A stretch of 64,000 nt of DNA from Myxococcales bacterium. GTDB lineage: Bacteria > Myxococcota_A > Polyangia > Polyangiales > JAFGIB01. Both the position numbers and the translations under genes were made by a program. The notes beneath the pieces are model-generated. The model ran no database searches, was not told the origin of the DNA, and worked only from the letters and a program-made list of their open reading frames with translations. The DNA is taken from positions 1 through 64,000 of the forward strand of contig JAOUOP010000035.1 of the NCBI GenBank assembly GCA_029880325.1, in the 5' to 3' direction. Positions 50,125 to 60,159 of the stretch are shown here, one piece after another (the stretch's first letter is position 1; each line of letters starts with the position of its first letter).

Positions 50125-51390
50125 ATGGCGTGGTCTGGTGATCGAATTTTGGGATGTTTGGTATTGGTCTCTGCCGTGGCCGGATTCGGCTGCGCGGCGG
50201 ATTCATCGGGAGGTCGCGGTGACGCGCGAAGCCCGCTCGGGTCGGCCGGGACGGCCACCGGCGCTGCCGGCGGCGGCGCCAGCGTGGGCATGTTCGGCAA
50301 TACGACCTCCTCGGTCTCCGAGGTCACGCCCACCGGCGAAGTCATCGCCGCCGACGAGTGTGCCGATGGTGAGCGCTGCGGGCCGACGGGTTTGGACCCC
50401 AACGACTGCGGCAACCTGACCCTGAACAGCGACGCCGAGACCATCGAGATGCCCGGCAACCTGCTGGTGATCTTCGACCGCTCCGGCAGCATGAATCAGA
50501 ACTGGGATACCCGCACCAAGAGCCAGGCGGCCGGCGAAGCGCTGCAGGCGGCGCTCGATCCGCTCAAGGACCTGCTCACCGTCGGCGCCGTGCTCTTCCC
50601 CAGCCCCGACACCATGGCCCAGGCTGGCTCGGGCTGCACCCCGGGCGACTTCATCTGCGAGCTCGGGGGTTTGATTGTGGGCGGCATCGCTGCGCTCGGC
50701 GGCAGCTGCAACGTCAACCCCATCACCTCGCCCGATCAGCTGAACTTCCTGCCCGGGCCCCAATTCATCATCGACTTTCCCAACCTGTGGAGCCTGAGTT
50801 CAGGCAGTACGCCCCTGGGCGATGCCGTGGTCATGGCCGACCAGGCGATCGCGAGTTCCACCTTCACCGGCGAGATCGCCGTCGTGATCATCACCGACGG
50901 TGAACCCAACTGCGGCACCGACATGAACCAGGTCAACATGTTCGCAGCCAACTGGCTGAGCCAGGGCATCCCGACCCACGTGATCGGATTGCCCGGCGCT
51001 GGCGGCGCGGCCAATCTCTTGCAACAGTTGGCCGTGACCGGCGGCACCGGCTCCTTCATCGAGCCCTCCGACCCGGCCGCCCTCGAGGCGCGCCTGCGCG
51101 CAATCGTCTCCGAGACCATCAAAGCCGGCATCGACTCCTGCGACATCACCGTCGACCCACCCGCCGAGGATCCGGACCAGCTGCACATGGTAGTCATGGA
51201 AAACGGCATCGAGCAGGACGTGCCCCGCGACCTGGCCGCCGACGCCAGCTGGTCGGTCAGCGCCGACGGCAGCCAGATCTCGCTCCAGGGTCAGCTTTGC
51301 CAGGACGCCATCGACGGCCGCTTCGCCAGCATCAGCTTCAAGTTCGGCTGCGTCGATCTGCCGCCGCTGCCGCCGCAGCGTCCGCAATAG
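50125..51390 (+). CDS. VWA-domain lipoprotein
   Basis: 421 residues. Lipobox AGFGC, Gly/Ala-rich linker, then VWA with LLVIFDRSGSMNQNWD, SGSTPLGDAV and VVIITDGEPNCG, a complete metal site. Similar overall to the protein encoded at 41,178-42,365. Role unknown; possibly adhesion or assembly at the outer membrane. Confidence 0.85.
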   Translation: MAWSGDRILGCLVLVSAVAGFGCAADSSGGRGDARSPLGSAGTATGAAGGGASVGMFGNTTSSVSEVTPTGEVIAADECADGERCGPTGLDPNDCGNLTLNSDAETIEMPGNLLVIFDRSGSMNQNWDTRTKSQAAGEALQAALDPLKDLLTVGAVLFPSPDTMAQAGSGCTPGDFICELGGLIVGGIAALGGSCNVNPITSPDQLNFLPGPQFIIDFPNLWSLSSGSTPLGDAVVMADQAIASSTFTGEIAVVIITDGEPNCGTDMNQVNMFAANWLSQGIPTHVIGLPGAGGAANLLQQLAVTGGTGSFIEPSDPAALEARLRAIVSETIKAGIDSCDITVDPPAEDPDQLHMVVMENGIEQDVPRDLAADASWSVSADGSQISLQGQLCQDAIDGRFASISFKFGCVDLPPLPPQRPQ

Positions 51391-51487
51391 TTCGCCGGTC
51401 GTTCGCTCGTAGTTCGCTGCCCGGGGGCGCGGTCGCAGGCGCGGAGCGGCTCACATGGAGCGCTCCGGCCCACGCTGGCCCGCGCTC

Positions 51488-52288
51488 TCAGTCCCCCGGC
51501 GGGGTGCAGCCGAGCAGGCCCTCGGGCAAGGGCCCGGCGTCGGCCCCGTCGACCGACAGCGGCGTGCCCACCGGCAGCAGGCATTCTTCAAAGGCGAAGG
51601 TGCCGCAAATACCGAAGTCACTGCAGCAACCCCAGACCGGACCGGCAAAGCCCAGGAAGCTCGGACACTGGCCGTCGACCGAGGGATCGTCGGGCGGCTC
51701 GGTCATCACAGCCGGCAGCTCCAGGGGCGGCAGCGGCTCGGCATCGACCTCGACCGGCGGCGGCAGGCAGAAGCCGATCTGCCAGGGATCGACTCCGCAC
51801 TCACCGTTGGGCAGACAGCAGGAGAGTCCAACCTCGGGTGTCGGGCATTCCAGCAGGTCGCAGGTCGGTCCGGCATCGCTGACCGGCAGGTTCACCGGCG
51901 GTGGATTGGCAAAGCAGACCTGGCCGCTCGCGTAGGGGTCGTTGCCGCACAGACCAAAGGGCGTGCAGCAGGCGCTGCCAATGATCGGAAGCGGGCACTC
52001 GTCGAGCACGCAGACGCTGTCGGAAAGCGCGCCCCCCGGCAGCGGTGCACAGTTGAGCCCGAGGCCGAGCGGGTCGACGCCGCACTGGGCCAGGGGCGTG
52101 CAGCAGGCCACGCCCACCGGAGGCGAGGGGCAATTATTTAGATCGCACACACCCGGTCCGTCGGGGTCGGTCAGATTTCCCCCGTCCAGCTGGCTGCGAT
52201 TTCCGCTGAAGACATCGTTTTCGTCATCACTGCAGCCAACGGCCAGCAACGACAAGACGAGCGCCAAGAAAACTCCGAGTCGGATCAC
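51488..52288 (-). CDS. Cysteine-rich lipoprotein with four repeats
   Basis: 266 residues from GTG 52288, with AGGAG eight bases upstream. Lipobox LLAVGC. Four repeats of about 45 residues share C..L.ECP.P..G..CC.P...CG.DP (for example VLDECPLPIIGSACCTPFGL and LLECPTPEVGLSCCLPNGEC). Likely exported and disulfide-bonded. Not assigned to a known family. Confidence 0.78.
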   Translation of the reverse strand: MIRLGVFLALVLSLLAVGCSDDENDVFSGNRSQLDGGNLTDPDGPGVCDLNNCPSPPVGVACCTPLAQCGVDPLGLGLNCAPLPGGALSDSVCVLDECPLPIIGSACCTPFGLCGNDPYASGQVCFANPPPVNLPVSDAGPTCDLLECPTPEVGLSCCLPNGECGVDPWQIGFCLPPPVEVDAEPLPPLELPAVMTEPPDDPSVDGQCPSFLGFAGPVWGCCSDFGICGTFAFEECLLPVGTPLSVDGADAGPLPEGLLGCTPPGD

Positions 52289-52391
52289 GCCATGCTCCTG
52301 TGGCCGGTACAGCGCCAGGTTTGGATCGGTTAGGGGTCGAAACCTGCGCACATGCTCCCAGCTCCCCACGGTGCGCGTCCAGTTTCCGACT

Positions 52392-52512
52392 TTCCTACAT
52401 GTAGGAAGCCAACCAAGCCCGCCGCAAGCGACCGCGGCTCGTGTCTCGTGTCTCGTGTCTCGAGCGCATGGTCGTAGTCGCAGTCGCAGTCGCAGTCGCG
52501 ACCGACCATGCG
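52392..52512. repeat. 16-bp palindrome and hexanucleotide-repeat hairpin
   Basis: TTCCTACATGTAGGAA (52,392-52,407) is a perfect palindrome about 100 bases upstream of the cysteine-rich lipoprotein start. Farther on, GTGTCTC is repeated three times, and CGCATGGTCG/CGACCATGCG (52,465-52,474 and 52,503-52,512) encloses four copies of an AGTCGC unit. Confidence 0.55.
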
Positions 52513-52552
52513 AAGACAGGCCCAGCTCCCTCCCGACGGAAGCGCCCGCGCC

Positions 52553-53161
52553 TCAGTGCTTTGGCGAAAAACTGTAGGGCACTTCCATCACCGCGCACTT
52601 GCCCCCGCTGGGCTCGGCGAAGCGCCATCCCTCGGCCAGCTTGCGCACACAGGCGAAGACGTCGTTGTCGCGCAGACTGCCGGAAACCTTGGCGTTGGTC
52701 ACCTTGCCGCCCGCGCCCACCTTGAGCTTCAACCTGATACTGCCCTGCAGCAGATTATTGAGCTTCAAACCGCGCTCGTAGCAGCTGCGGACCTGGGCGC
52801 GGTTGGAGCCGATCACCTTGGCGGCGGCGCCCCGGTCGAGGTCACCCTCGCAATCCCAACCCCCGGGGGCCGGCGAAGCGCCGGCCTTGCGCTTGCGGAC
52901 CTTGCGCTTGGGCTCGGGCGCGGGCTCGGGGCCAGCGTCTGGCACTTCCGGTTCCGGCTCCAGCTCGAGTTCCGGCTCGGCCATGGGATTGACGCGTTCG
53001 GCTGCGGGCGGAGGCGTCGGCGCCGCCACCGGCTCGGGGGTCGGCTCGGGAGCAGCGAAGAGCCACAGGCCCGCTGCCCCTGCCAGAAAGAGAAGCCCGA
53101 TAGCGGCGTACTTGAGGTTGCCGTTTTTCTCGGGTGGGCGCTGGCTCGGTGTAGGTGCCAC
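52553..53161 (-). CDS. AgmX/PglI C-terminal domain protein
   Basis: 202 residues. Short cytoplasmic start, one membrane helix (YAAIGLLFLAGAAGLWLFAA), a Pro/Glu-rich linker that can span the periplasm, and a C-terminal domain with RAQVRSCYERGLKLN, GSIRLKLKVGAGGKVTNAKV and WRFAEPSGGKCAVMEVPYSF. This TonB-like domain is typical of myxobacterial AgmX/PglI motility and energiser-related proteins. Confidence 0.88.
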   Translation of the reverse strand: MAPTPSQRPPEKNGNLKYAAIGLLFLAGAAGLWLFAAPEPTPEPVAAPTPPPAAERVNPMAEPELELEPEPEVPDAGPEPAPEPKRKVRKRKAGASPAPGGWDCEGDLDRGAAAKVIGSNRAQVRSCYERGLKLNNLLQGSIRLKLKVGAGGKVTNAKVSGSLRDNDVFACVRKLAEGWRFAEPSGGKCAVMEVPYSFSPKH

Positions 53162-53318
53162 GGCTGAATCCTGGTGCGCGTCGTCCGCGGGCGACGCGTG
53201 GTAAGGCCAGAAAGTCTATCGGGAAGCGCTGCCGGCGCAAAGCTTCCCGCCACGGCCGGCCCAAACGCGCCTGCCCAGCCCAGGCGACGATGCGCTATCG
53301 TCGGCGCGGAGGTCTCTG

Positions 53319-54890
53319 GTGAACGACGACGCATTTCACACCCTCGGTGACATGATCGCAGCCCACGCAGCGGCGCGGCCCGACGCCCTGGCCCTGGCCT
53401 GCGAAGGTCGCGAGCTGAGCTGGTCCGAGCTCGACCGGCGTCTGTGGCGCGTGGCCCACGCCCTGCGCGGGCTCTCGCTCGGGCGTGGGGACAAGGTGGC
53501 ACTGGTCAGCCGCAACTCGATCGAAGCCTTCGAGCTTTTCTTCGGCGCCGTGCGCGCCGGCTGCTGCGCGGTGCCGCTGTCGGGTATGTCGGCGCCGGAA
53601 ACACTCAGGCTGATGATCGAGGACAGCGACGCCAAGGTGCTGGCCATCAGCGCCGAAAACCGCGAGCTGCTCGAGACCGCCGGGCGGCAGCTACCGCAGC
53701 TGGTCGAGGGCGGGCTTTTGGGCCTGGACTTCAGCGACGGGGTTTACGGCTCCTACGGGGCATGGGTCAGCGCCGCCTCCGACGCCGCCATCGACGCCGT
53801 CGAGCTGGGCATCGGCCCCAGGGACGATTTCAACATCATCTACAGCTCCGGCACCACGGGCGTACCCAAGGGCATCCTGCACAGCCACGCCATGCGCGCT
53901 GGCCAGCTGGTGCGCGCCGACCGCTGGGGCTTCGAACCGGCGGCCATCAACCTGATGTCGACGCCCATCTACTCCAACACCACGATGGCGGCGCTGCTGC
54001 CCACCCTGGCAGGCGGCGGCGCCACCGTGATGATGCCGAAGTTCGACGAAGAGGGCTTCCTCGAACTCAGCCAGCGCTACCAGGTGAGCCACGCCATGCT
54101 GGTGCCGGTGCAATACCAGCGGCTCTTGGCCAATCGGCGCTTTTCGGATTTCGACCTCTCGAGCTACCGCATGAAGCTATGCACCAGCGCGCCCCTGCGC
54201 GAGCAGACCAAGGCCGAGCTACTCGAACGCTGGCCGGGGGACTTGATCGAGATCTACGGCCTGACCGAAGGCGGCGCCGTCTGCCTGCTCAACGCCCGCC
54301 GCCACCCCGACAAGCTGCATACGGTGGGGCGACCGTCGCCCATGAGCGACGTGCGCATCATCGACGAGCAGGGCAAGGAGCTTCCCGTCGGGGAGATCGG
54401 CGAAGTGGTCGGACGCCAAAAGGTGATGATGACGGGCTACTACAAGAAGCCCGAAGCCACCGCGGCCATCATGTGGCAGAGCCCCGACGGCCTGGTCTTC
54501 CAGCGCACCGGCGACATGGGCCGCTTCGACACAGACGGCTTTCTGCAGCTGCTCGACCGCAAGAAAGACGTGATCATCTCCGGCGGTTTCAACATCTTCG
54601 CGGTCGACCTGGAGACCGTGCTCATGAAGCATCCGGACGTCAGCGACGCCGCCGTCATCGGCATCCCATCGGAGCGCTGGGGCGAGACGCCGGTGGGGCT
54701 CATCGTGCGAACCGAGGGTGCCACGACGCAAGCCCCGGCGATCCTGGAATGGGCCAACGGGCAGTTGGGCAAAAATCAACGGCTGTCGGCGCTGGAGCTG
54801 CGGGACTCGCTGCCGCGCAACGCCATCGGCAAGGTGCTCAAACGCGAACTGCGCGAGCCGTACTGGAAGGCGCAGGGCGCGGAGGGCTGA
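53319..54890 (+). CDS. AMP-binding acyl-CoA synthetase-like enzyme
   Basis: 523 residues from GTG 53319. Adenylate-forming motifs: FNIIYSSGTTGVPKG (A3), LIEIYGLTEGG (A5), RTGDMGRFDTDGF (A7) and the C-terminal LPRNAIGKVLKREL (A10 lysine). Activates a carboxylic acid, probably a fatty or aromatic acid, as acyl-AMP and then CoA thioester. No linked beta-oxidation genes. The 312 bases after it (54,891-55,202) hold no gene. Confidence 0.92.
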   Translation: MNDDAFHTLGDMIAAHAAARPDALALACEGRELSWSELDRRLWRVAHALRGLSLGRGDKVALVSRNSIEAFELFFGAVRAGCCAVPLSGMSAPETLRLMIEDSDAKVLAISAENRELLETAGRQLPQLVEGGLLGLDFSDGVYGSYGAWVSAASDAAIDAVELGIGPRDDFNIIYSSGTTGVPKGILHSHAMRAGQLVRADRWGFEPAAINLMSTPIYSNTTMAALLPTLAGGGATVMMPKFDEEGFLELSQRYQVSHAMLVPVQYQRLLANRRFSDFDLSSYRMKLCTSAPLREQTKAELLERWPGDLIEIYGLTEGGAVCLLNARRHPDKLHTVGRPSPMSDVRIIDEQGKELPVGEIGEVVGRQKVMMTGYYKKPEATAAIMWQSPDGLVFQRTGDMGRFDTDGFLQLLDRKKDVIISGGFNIFAVDLETVLMKHPDVSDAAVIGIPSERWGETPVGLIVRTEGATTQAPAILEWANGQLGKNQRLSALELRDSLPRNAIGKVLKRELREPYWKAQGAEG

Positions 54891-55202
54891 AACGAGCGGG
54901 CGGGTTGGCGCGGTTTTCGAGATGCCGAAATGGCCGCCGGGGCAATGCCGCCCCGCTGGGGCTGCCGAGCGAGGCGAATATCCTCGGCACAGCCCGCAGC
55001 CGGCTGGCCTTAAGCCGCCCTGCCCCACCGGCGAGCGCCGGCCAAGTGGTCGAAGTCCCTCAATTTTCACCCACCGACCCCACGCGCTTGCGGGCCTTTC
55101 GCGCCTCATTTATATGTGTCGCGCCCGCTGGGCCGGAGGCATGGCGCCTCGCGGCACCCCAAAACACGGCGGCAACGATCGGCTGGGAAGGGCTCCTGCG
55201 TC

Positions 55203-56897
55203 GTGCTCGAACAAATCGTCCAGAAAACTCGCGGCCTGGTGCTCTTTTTCGTGGTCTTCGCCCTGAGCGCGGTCTTCGTTCTGCAATTCGGCGGACCCCA
55301 GGCCGAGGGCTGTGGCGGCTCCCAGGCGGGCGCCGCCGCCGAGGTCTACGGCCAGTCCATCTCTCGCAACGAACTCAAGGCCGCCTATTTCCTGGCCGGC
55401 GGTGAGAACTTCCCGGCCGAGATGGCCAAGCAGTACAAGCTCGAGGACATGGTGCTCTACGGCCTCATCGAGCGCAGCCTGCTGGCCCGCGAGGCCCGCG
55501 CCCTGGGCTTCGACGTCAGCGAGCGCGAGGTGCTGGAGAGGGTCGCCGAGGACGGCGTCATCCACCTGTCGATGTCGGTGGAAGCCGGCCCCTACCTGCC
55601 GCCCTCGGGCCCCTTGCGCTTCAACTTCGACGACAGCGACGGCAAGTTCAGCAAGGAAAACCTCAAAAACTTCATCCAGTACCGGCTGCGGCGCAGCGTG
55701 CGCGAGTTCGGCCGCAGCCAGATCGAGGAAACCCTGGCCCAGCGCATGCGCGAGACGGCTGTGGCCGGCGTCACCATCGGCAAGGGCGAGCTCTGGGATG
55801 CCTACGTGCGCGAACAGGAGAGCGTGAAGCTCGCCTATCTGCGCTTCTCCAAGGTGTACTACGGCCAAAAGCTCGAGCCGAGCGACGCCGACCTCACCGC
55901 CTTCATGCAGGCCAAGGCCAGCGACGTCGACGCCGAATACGAAAAGCAAAAGCACCGCTACACCGGCCTCGAAAAGCAAGTGCGCGCGCGTCACATCCTG
56001 GTCAAGACCGGACACGGCGCAAGCGACGAGGACAAGCAGGCCGCCCGCGAGCGCATCGAAGCCCTGCTGGTACGCGCCCAGGCCGGCGAGGACTTCGCGA
56101 CCCTGGCGCGCGAGCACAGCGAGGACGTCGGCAGCGCCAAAAAGGGCGGCGACCTGGGCTTCAACGCCAAGGGCCGCATGGTCAAGCCCTTTGACGAGGC
56201 GCAGTTCGCGCTCGAAGCCGGCCAGATCTCCGCCGTGGTGGAGTCGACCTTCGGCTTCCACGTGATCAAGGTGGAGGCCATCCGCGAGGGCGACGTACCG
56301 GTGGAAGAAGCCAAGCGCGAGCTGGCCGAAAAGCTCTACCGCGACACCGAGGCCGGCCGGCTGGCGCGGGAAGCAGCCGCTGCAGCGCTGGCCAAGCTCC
56401 AGGGCGGCGCCACCATGGCCCAGGTCCAGGACGGGCTGCTCGGCCGCGAGACCACGACCGACACCGAAGCCGGCGCGGACGGCGAGACCGAAGAGCCCAC
56501 GGCCGAGGCGCCCATCGACCCGCTGGCCCCCCAGGTACGCGAGACCCAGCCCTTCGGCCGCACCGACACCCCCATCCCCGGCCCCTTCGACTCATCGCCG
56601 CTGGTGGAAGCCGGCTACGCCCTGAGCGAGGACAAGCCCCTGGCCACCGAACCGATGCAGCTGGGCGACGACTTCTTCGTCTATCGCTTGCTCGAAAAGA
56701 AGCTGGCCGAAGAGGAAAACTTCAACGACGCGGAACAGGCCCGCATCCGCCAGGGGCTGTTGCGCCGCCGCCAACAGGACGAACTCAAGGCCTACGTGCG
56801 CACCCTGCTGGAGCGCGCCCAGGAGGCCGGCGCGGTACTGGTCGACGAGACCCTGGTGAGCAGCGCCGACAAGCCCAGCGACAGCGCCGCGAACTAG
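55203..56897 (+). CDS. PpiD/SurA-like peptidyl-prolyl isomerase
   Basis: 564 residues from GTG 55203. N-terminal membrane anchor (LVLFFVVFALSAVFVLQF), a SurA-N-like chaperone region (ISRNELKAAYF ... LIERSLLAREARALG), and a parvulin domain around residues 260-350: VRARHILVKTG, DFATLAREHSEDVGSAKKGGDLGF, VVESTFGFHVIKVE. Envelope foldase for outer-membrane proteins. Confidence 0.9.
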   Translation: MLEQIVQKTRGLVLFFVVFALSAVFVLQFGGPQAEGCGGSQAGAAAEVYGQSISRNELKAAYFLAGGENFPAEMAKQYKLEDMVLYGLIERSLLAREARALGFDVSEREVLERVAEDGVIHLSMSVEAGPYLPPSGPLRFNFDDSDGKFSKENLKNFIQYRLRRSVREFGRSQIEETLAQRMRETAVAGVTIGKGELWDAYVREQESVKLAYLRFSKVYYGQKLEPSDADLTAFMQAKASDVDAEYEKQKHRYTGLEKQVRARHILVKTGHGASDEDKQAARERIEALLVRAQAGEDFATLAREHSEDVGSAKKGGDLGFNAKGRMVKPFDEAQFALEAGQISAVVESTFGFHVIKVEAIREGDVPVEEAKRELAEKLYRDTEAGRLAREAAAAALAKLQGGATMAQVQDGLLGRETTTDTEAGADGETEEPTAEAPIDPLAPQVRETQPFGRTDTPIPGPFDSSPLVEAGYALSEDKPLATEPMQLGDDFFVYRLLEKKLAEEENFNDAEQARIRQGLLRRRQQDELKAYVRTLLERAQEAGAVLVDETLVSSADKPSDSAAN

Positions 56898-56984
56898 CAC
56901 CGATCGAGCCCGCCGCAGAAGTCTTGATGGGTTGGGGGGCCCGGTCCGAGGCCGTCTGAGGTATTGTCGTCCTCGAAAGCGGGG

Positions 56985-57680
56985 CTACTTCGGATCCGGC
57001 TCCAAGTTGACCCAGTGGGCGCTTCCGTCGGGCGCCCACTCTTTCTTCCAGATCGGCACGCGCTCCTTGATGCGCTCGATGGCCTTCCGGCAGCTGTCGA
57101 AGGCCTCGGCGCGGTGGGCAGCGCTGGTGGCGACCACCACCGCCAGGTCGCCGACCGCGAGTTCGCCCACGCGATGCACCGCGGCCAGCTTCACCTCGGG
57201 GTACTCGGCGGCCAGCTCCTCGAGCACACGCGCCATCTCCTTTACGGCCATGGTGGCGTGGGCCTCGTAGTCCAGGCGCGCCACATCCTTGCCGTCGGCG
57301 TGGTCGCGCACGACGCCGATGAAGACGGCGATGGCGCCAGCCCGGTCCTGGCGCACCGCGGCCATCGCCTCATCGACCGACAGCGGCCTGTCGCGCACCT
57401 CGCAAAGCATGGTCGCTGCGCTGCCGCCGGCCACCGGCGGCAACACCGCCACCTCATCGCCGGCTGTGACGCGCGCGTCGGAGTCCACGACCTCGCCGTT
57501 GACAGCCAAGCGCATGCGATGGATCAGCGGCGCCAGGCGGCTGTGGCGGGCGCCCAGGCGCTCCATCAGCACCGCAGCGCTGAGTTGCTCGGCCTCGAGC
57601 GCCACGCGCTCCTCCGAAGTGCCGGCCAGCTCGCGCGCCGCGGCGAAATAGGTGACGGTAATGGTCTCGGCCTCGCTCAC
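56985..57680 (-). CDS. MoaD-MoaE fusion (molybdopterin synthase)
   Basis: 231 residues from GTG 57680. Residues 1-80 are MoaD-like (TVTYFAAARELAGT ... VAVLPPVAGG), ending in the Gly-Gly that carries the thiocarboxylate; residues 90-231 are MoaE-like (GAIAVFIGVVRDHADG, YEAHATMAVKEM, HRVGELAVGDLAVVV, IKERVPIWKKE with the catalytic lysines). The fused Gly-Gly followed by Ser would need to be processed or act internally. Makes molybdopterin from cPMP. Confidence 0.9.
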   Translation of the reverse strand: MSEAETITVTYFAAARELAGTSEERVALEAEQLSAAVLMERLGARHSRLAPLIHRMRLAVNGEVVDSDARVTAGDEVAVLPPVAGGSAATMLCEVRDRPLSVDEAMAAVRQDRAGAIAVFIGVVRDHADGKDVARLDYEAHATMAVKEMARVLEELAAEYPEVKLAAVHRVGELAVGDLAVVVATSAAHRAEAFDSCRKAIERIKERVPIWKKEWAPDGSAHWVNLEPDPK

Positions 57681-57801
57681 GCCGAAACGATCGCACGCCT
57701 CGCGGCCCGGAGCAAAGGCGCGCCGCCGGCTGTGTTGGCCATTTATTTGACAGCGCCAGGGCCGCTCCGTAGCGTCGATCGACCCCCTGGAGTCATGGGC
57801 C

Positions 57802-58575
57802 GTGGCCGCCGTGCAGACCGCATTCGACTTTGCCAGCGTGGCCCCCGGGCAGCGCGATGGAGCAGGCAGCAGCCCTCGGACCGACGCCGACCCGGGTCGA
57901 CGGCTGATGGCCCTGGGGCGCCTGTTGTCGCGGCAGCTGGACATGCCGGTCTCGCTGACCCTGACCGACAACGCCCGCACCATGGTCTCACTCAAGCGCC
58001 GCGACGGCATCGCCCGTATCCGGCTGCACCACCTCTTCGCCGAGGCCGACACAGGCACCCAAGAGAGCCTCTCCCACTACCTCGAGCGCGGCGACCGCGC
58101 CGCAGCCGAGCGACTGCGCGCTTTCATCGAGCGCCACCGCGATCGCATCCGCCCCACCACCTACCGCGCCCCGGCGCCCCGGGCCCGCGGGCATCAGCAC
58201 GACCTCGGCGCCATCTTCGAGGCCCTCAACGATCGCTACTTCGCCAGCAGCCTGCGGGCGCGCGTCGGCTGGAGCCGCATGGGTCAGCCCCCGGGCGAGC
58301 GAACACGGCGGCGCTCGATCAAGCTCGGCAGCTATCGAATGCGCGATGCCCTGATCCGCATTCACCCGGCGCTCGACGCCGCCTGGGTGCCGCGCTTCTT
58401 CGTCGAATACGTCGTCTACCACGAGATGCTGCACCACGCCCTCGGTGTCCCCCGGGTCGCCGGTCGCCGTCGCGCCCATAACCGCGAGTTTCGCGCCGCC
58501 GAGGCCCGTTTCGAGCGCTACGAAGAGGCTCTTGCGTGGGAACGAGCGCACCTCGATCGCTTGCTGCGCGCCTGA
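57802..58575 (+). CDS. SprT-like metallopeptidase-fold protein
   Basis: 257 residues. The zinc motif VVYHEMLHHALG (HExxH) with downstream GRRRAHNREFRAAE. The N-terminal half includes ARIRLHHLFAEAD. A bacterial SprT/SprT-like protein of unclear substrate. Its end overlaps the next gene by 40 bases. Confidence 0.82.
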   Translation: MAAVQTAFDFASVAPGQRDGAGSSPRTDADPGRRLMALGRLLSRQLDMPVSLTLTDNARTMVSLKRRDGIARIRLHHLFAEADTGTQESLSHYLERGDRAAAERLRAFIERHRDRIRPTTYRAPAPRARGHQHDLGAIFEALNDRYFASSLRARVGWSRMGQPPGERTRRRSIKLGSYRMRDALIRIHPALDAAWVPRFFVEYVVYHEMLHHALGVPRVAGRRRAHNREFRAAEARFERYEEALAWERAHLDRLLRA

Positions 58576-60137
58576 GGGCAGCGAGGCCGAGCGACCCCGG
58601 CTTCGAGCTCGCCTTCGCCCTGCTGGCGCTGGCAGCCGCCTGGCCCCTGCTCTACGTGAGCTACCCGCCGATCCAGGATCTGCCCCAGCACCTGGCCGCC
58701 ATCCGCGTGCTGCACGACTTCGACAGCCCCGGCTTCGCCTTCCGCGACTACTTCGTGGTCGACCTGTGGAAGACCCAGTACCTGGCCTATTACGCCGCCG
58801 CCGATCTGCTGGCCCACGCCCTCGACGTGGAGGCGGCCACCCGCGCCCTGATCGTGGCGTCGGTGGTAGCCACCCCCTACAGCGTGCGCGCGCTGCTGGC
58901 CGCCCTGGGCCGCGACCGCCGCCTGGCGCTGTTGGCCTTCGGCTTCGTCTACAACGCCCACCTCTTGCTCGGCTTTCTGAACTTCCTGGCCGCCATCCCG
59001 CTGATGTTCCTCGGCACCGCACTTTCGGTACAGCAGCGCATGGCCCCGAGCCCCGGTCGCGCCCTGGCCCTGACCGCCGTCGCCGTGCTCGGCTTTTACA
59101 CCCACGTGGTCCCCTTCGCCCTGCTGGGCTTGGCCGCCGGCCTGGTCGCCCTGGGCCGCGACCCGCGAAAGAGCGTCCTTCGCCTGTTGCCGCTTCTGCC
59201 CTCGGGTCTGGCGGCGCTGCACTGGCTCAATCGAAGCCCCGCCGGCCAGGCCACCTGGACCGCGGCGCGCGGCTCCGAAAGCGGCCGCCAGCCGGTCTTC
59301 ACGCCCTTCGAGCCCGCCCTTGCGCAGCTGCCGCGCTGGTTGACCGACATCCTGCACGGCCCCGAGGATCGCCTGCTGCTGTGGTCATCGCTGGCGCTGC
59401 TCTCGCTGGCCGTCTCGGGGGGCCTGCTTCGAGCCCTGCTCGAGCGCAGGCAACGTCCGGCGCAACCCACAGCAGCCGCGACCGACGAGCAGGCCCTGCG
59501 CCGCTCGCTCGCGCTCAGGCTCGCGCTCATTTCGCCGCTATGCGCCCTGCTCTACTTCGTCGCGCCCAGCAGTTATGACTGGATTTGGCCAATTGCCGAA
59601 CGCTTCCCACTGCTGGCCCTGCTTTGGTTGCTGCCGGCCCTGCCCACGCCGGGCCCGCGCCTGTCGCAAACGCTGGCGGTCGCCGCCTTCGCGGTGGCCT
59701 GTGCCAGCTACCACTACGCCGGGCAAGCCTTCGCCGCCTTCGAACGCGAGGAGGTGGGCGACTTCGACGCCGCGCTCGCCGCAATCCCCCCGGGACAGCG
59801 GGTGGCGGGCCTAATGTTCGAGCGCGGCTCACGCCACGTGGCCTTCTCCCCCTTCATCCACTTCGTCGCCTATTACCAGGCGCGCCGCGGCGGCGCCGTC
59901 ATGTTCAGCTTCGCCGACTTCCCCCAATCGCCATTTGCCTTCCGCGACGACAACCGCCCGCCGCCGGTGCCACCGCGCTGGGAGTGGCTACCCCAGCGGG
60001 TGCGGCCGCGGGAACTCGACTGGTATCAATACGTGCTGACGCGGGGCGGCCCGGGTGTGATCGCGCGTCCGGGCAGCGGCTTCGAGCGCATCCATCAGCA
60101 GGGCCGCTACCGCGTATATCGCAAGCTCGAGCCCTGA
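58536..60137 (+). CDS. Polytopic membrane protein of unknown function
   Basis: 533 residues with about ten membrane helices and an extracytoplasmic C-terminus. YPPIQDLPQHLAAIRVLHDF near the start recalls the acidic first loop of GT-C/PMT-like glycosyltransferases, but no signature is complete. GTG start overlaps the SprT-like gene, so translation is probably coupled. Confidence 0.6.
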   Translation: MGTSAPRSLAARLRAARPSDPGFELAFALLALAAAWPLLYVSYPPIQDLPQHLAAIRVLHDFDSPGFAFRDYFVVDLWKTQYLAYYAAADLLAHALDVEAATRALIVASVVATPYSVRALLAALGRDRRLALLAFGFVYNAHLLLGFLNFLAAIPLMFLGTALSVQQRMAPSPGRALALTAVAVLGFYTHVVPFALLGLAAGLVALGRDPRKSVLRLLPLLPSGLAALHWLNRSPAGQATWTAARGSESGRQPVFTPFEPALAQLPRWLTDILHGPEDRLLLWSSLALLSLAVSGGLLRALLERRQRPAQPTAAATDEQALRRSLALRLALISPLCALLYFVAPSSYDWIWPIAERFPLLALLWLLPALPTPGPRLSQTLAVAAFAVACASYHYAGQAFAAFEREEVGDFDAALAAIPPGQRVAGLMFERGSRHVAFSPFIHFVAYYQARRGGAVMFSFADFPQSPFAFRDDNRPPPVPPRWEWLPQRVRPRELDWYQYVLTRGGPGVIARPGSGFERIHQQGRYRVYRKLEP

Positions 60138-60159
60138 CGGGACGCGCCGAGGGCGCCTT

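Noticed and set aside
48128..50206. 692-codon minus-strand frame across the sulfatase domain and MITE copy 2
   Set aside because: It is a GC-skew shadow of the plus-strand sulfatase. Only the MITE portion repeats elsewhere.
52441..52512. A CRISPR-like array
   Set aside because: The repeat units are only six to seven bases with no spacers of constant length, and no cas gene is present in the window.
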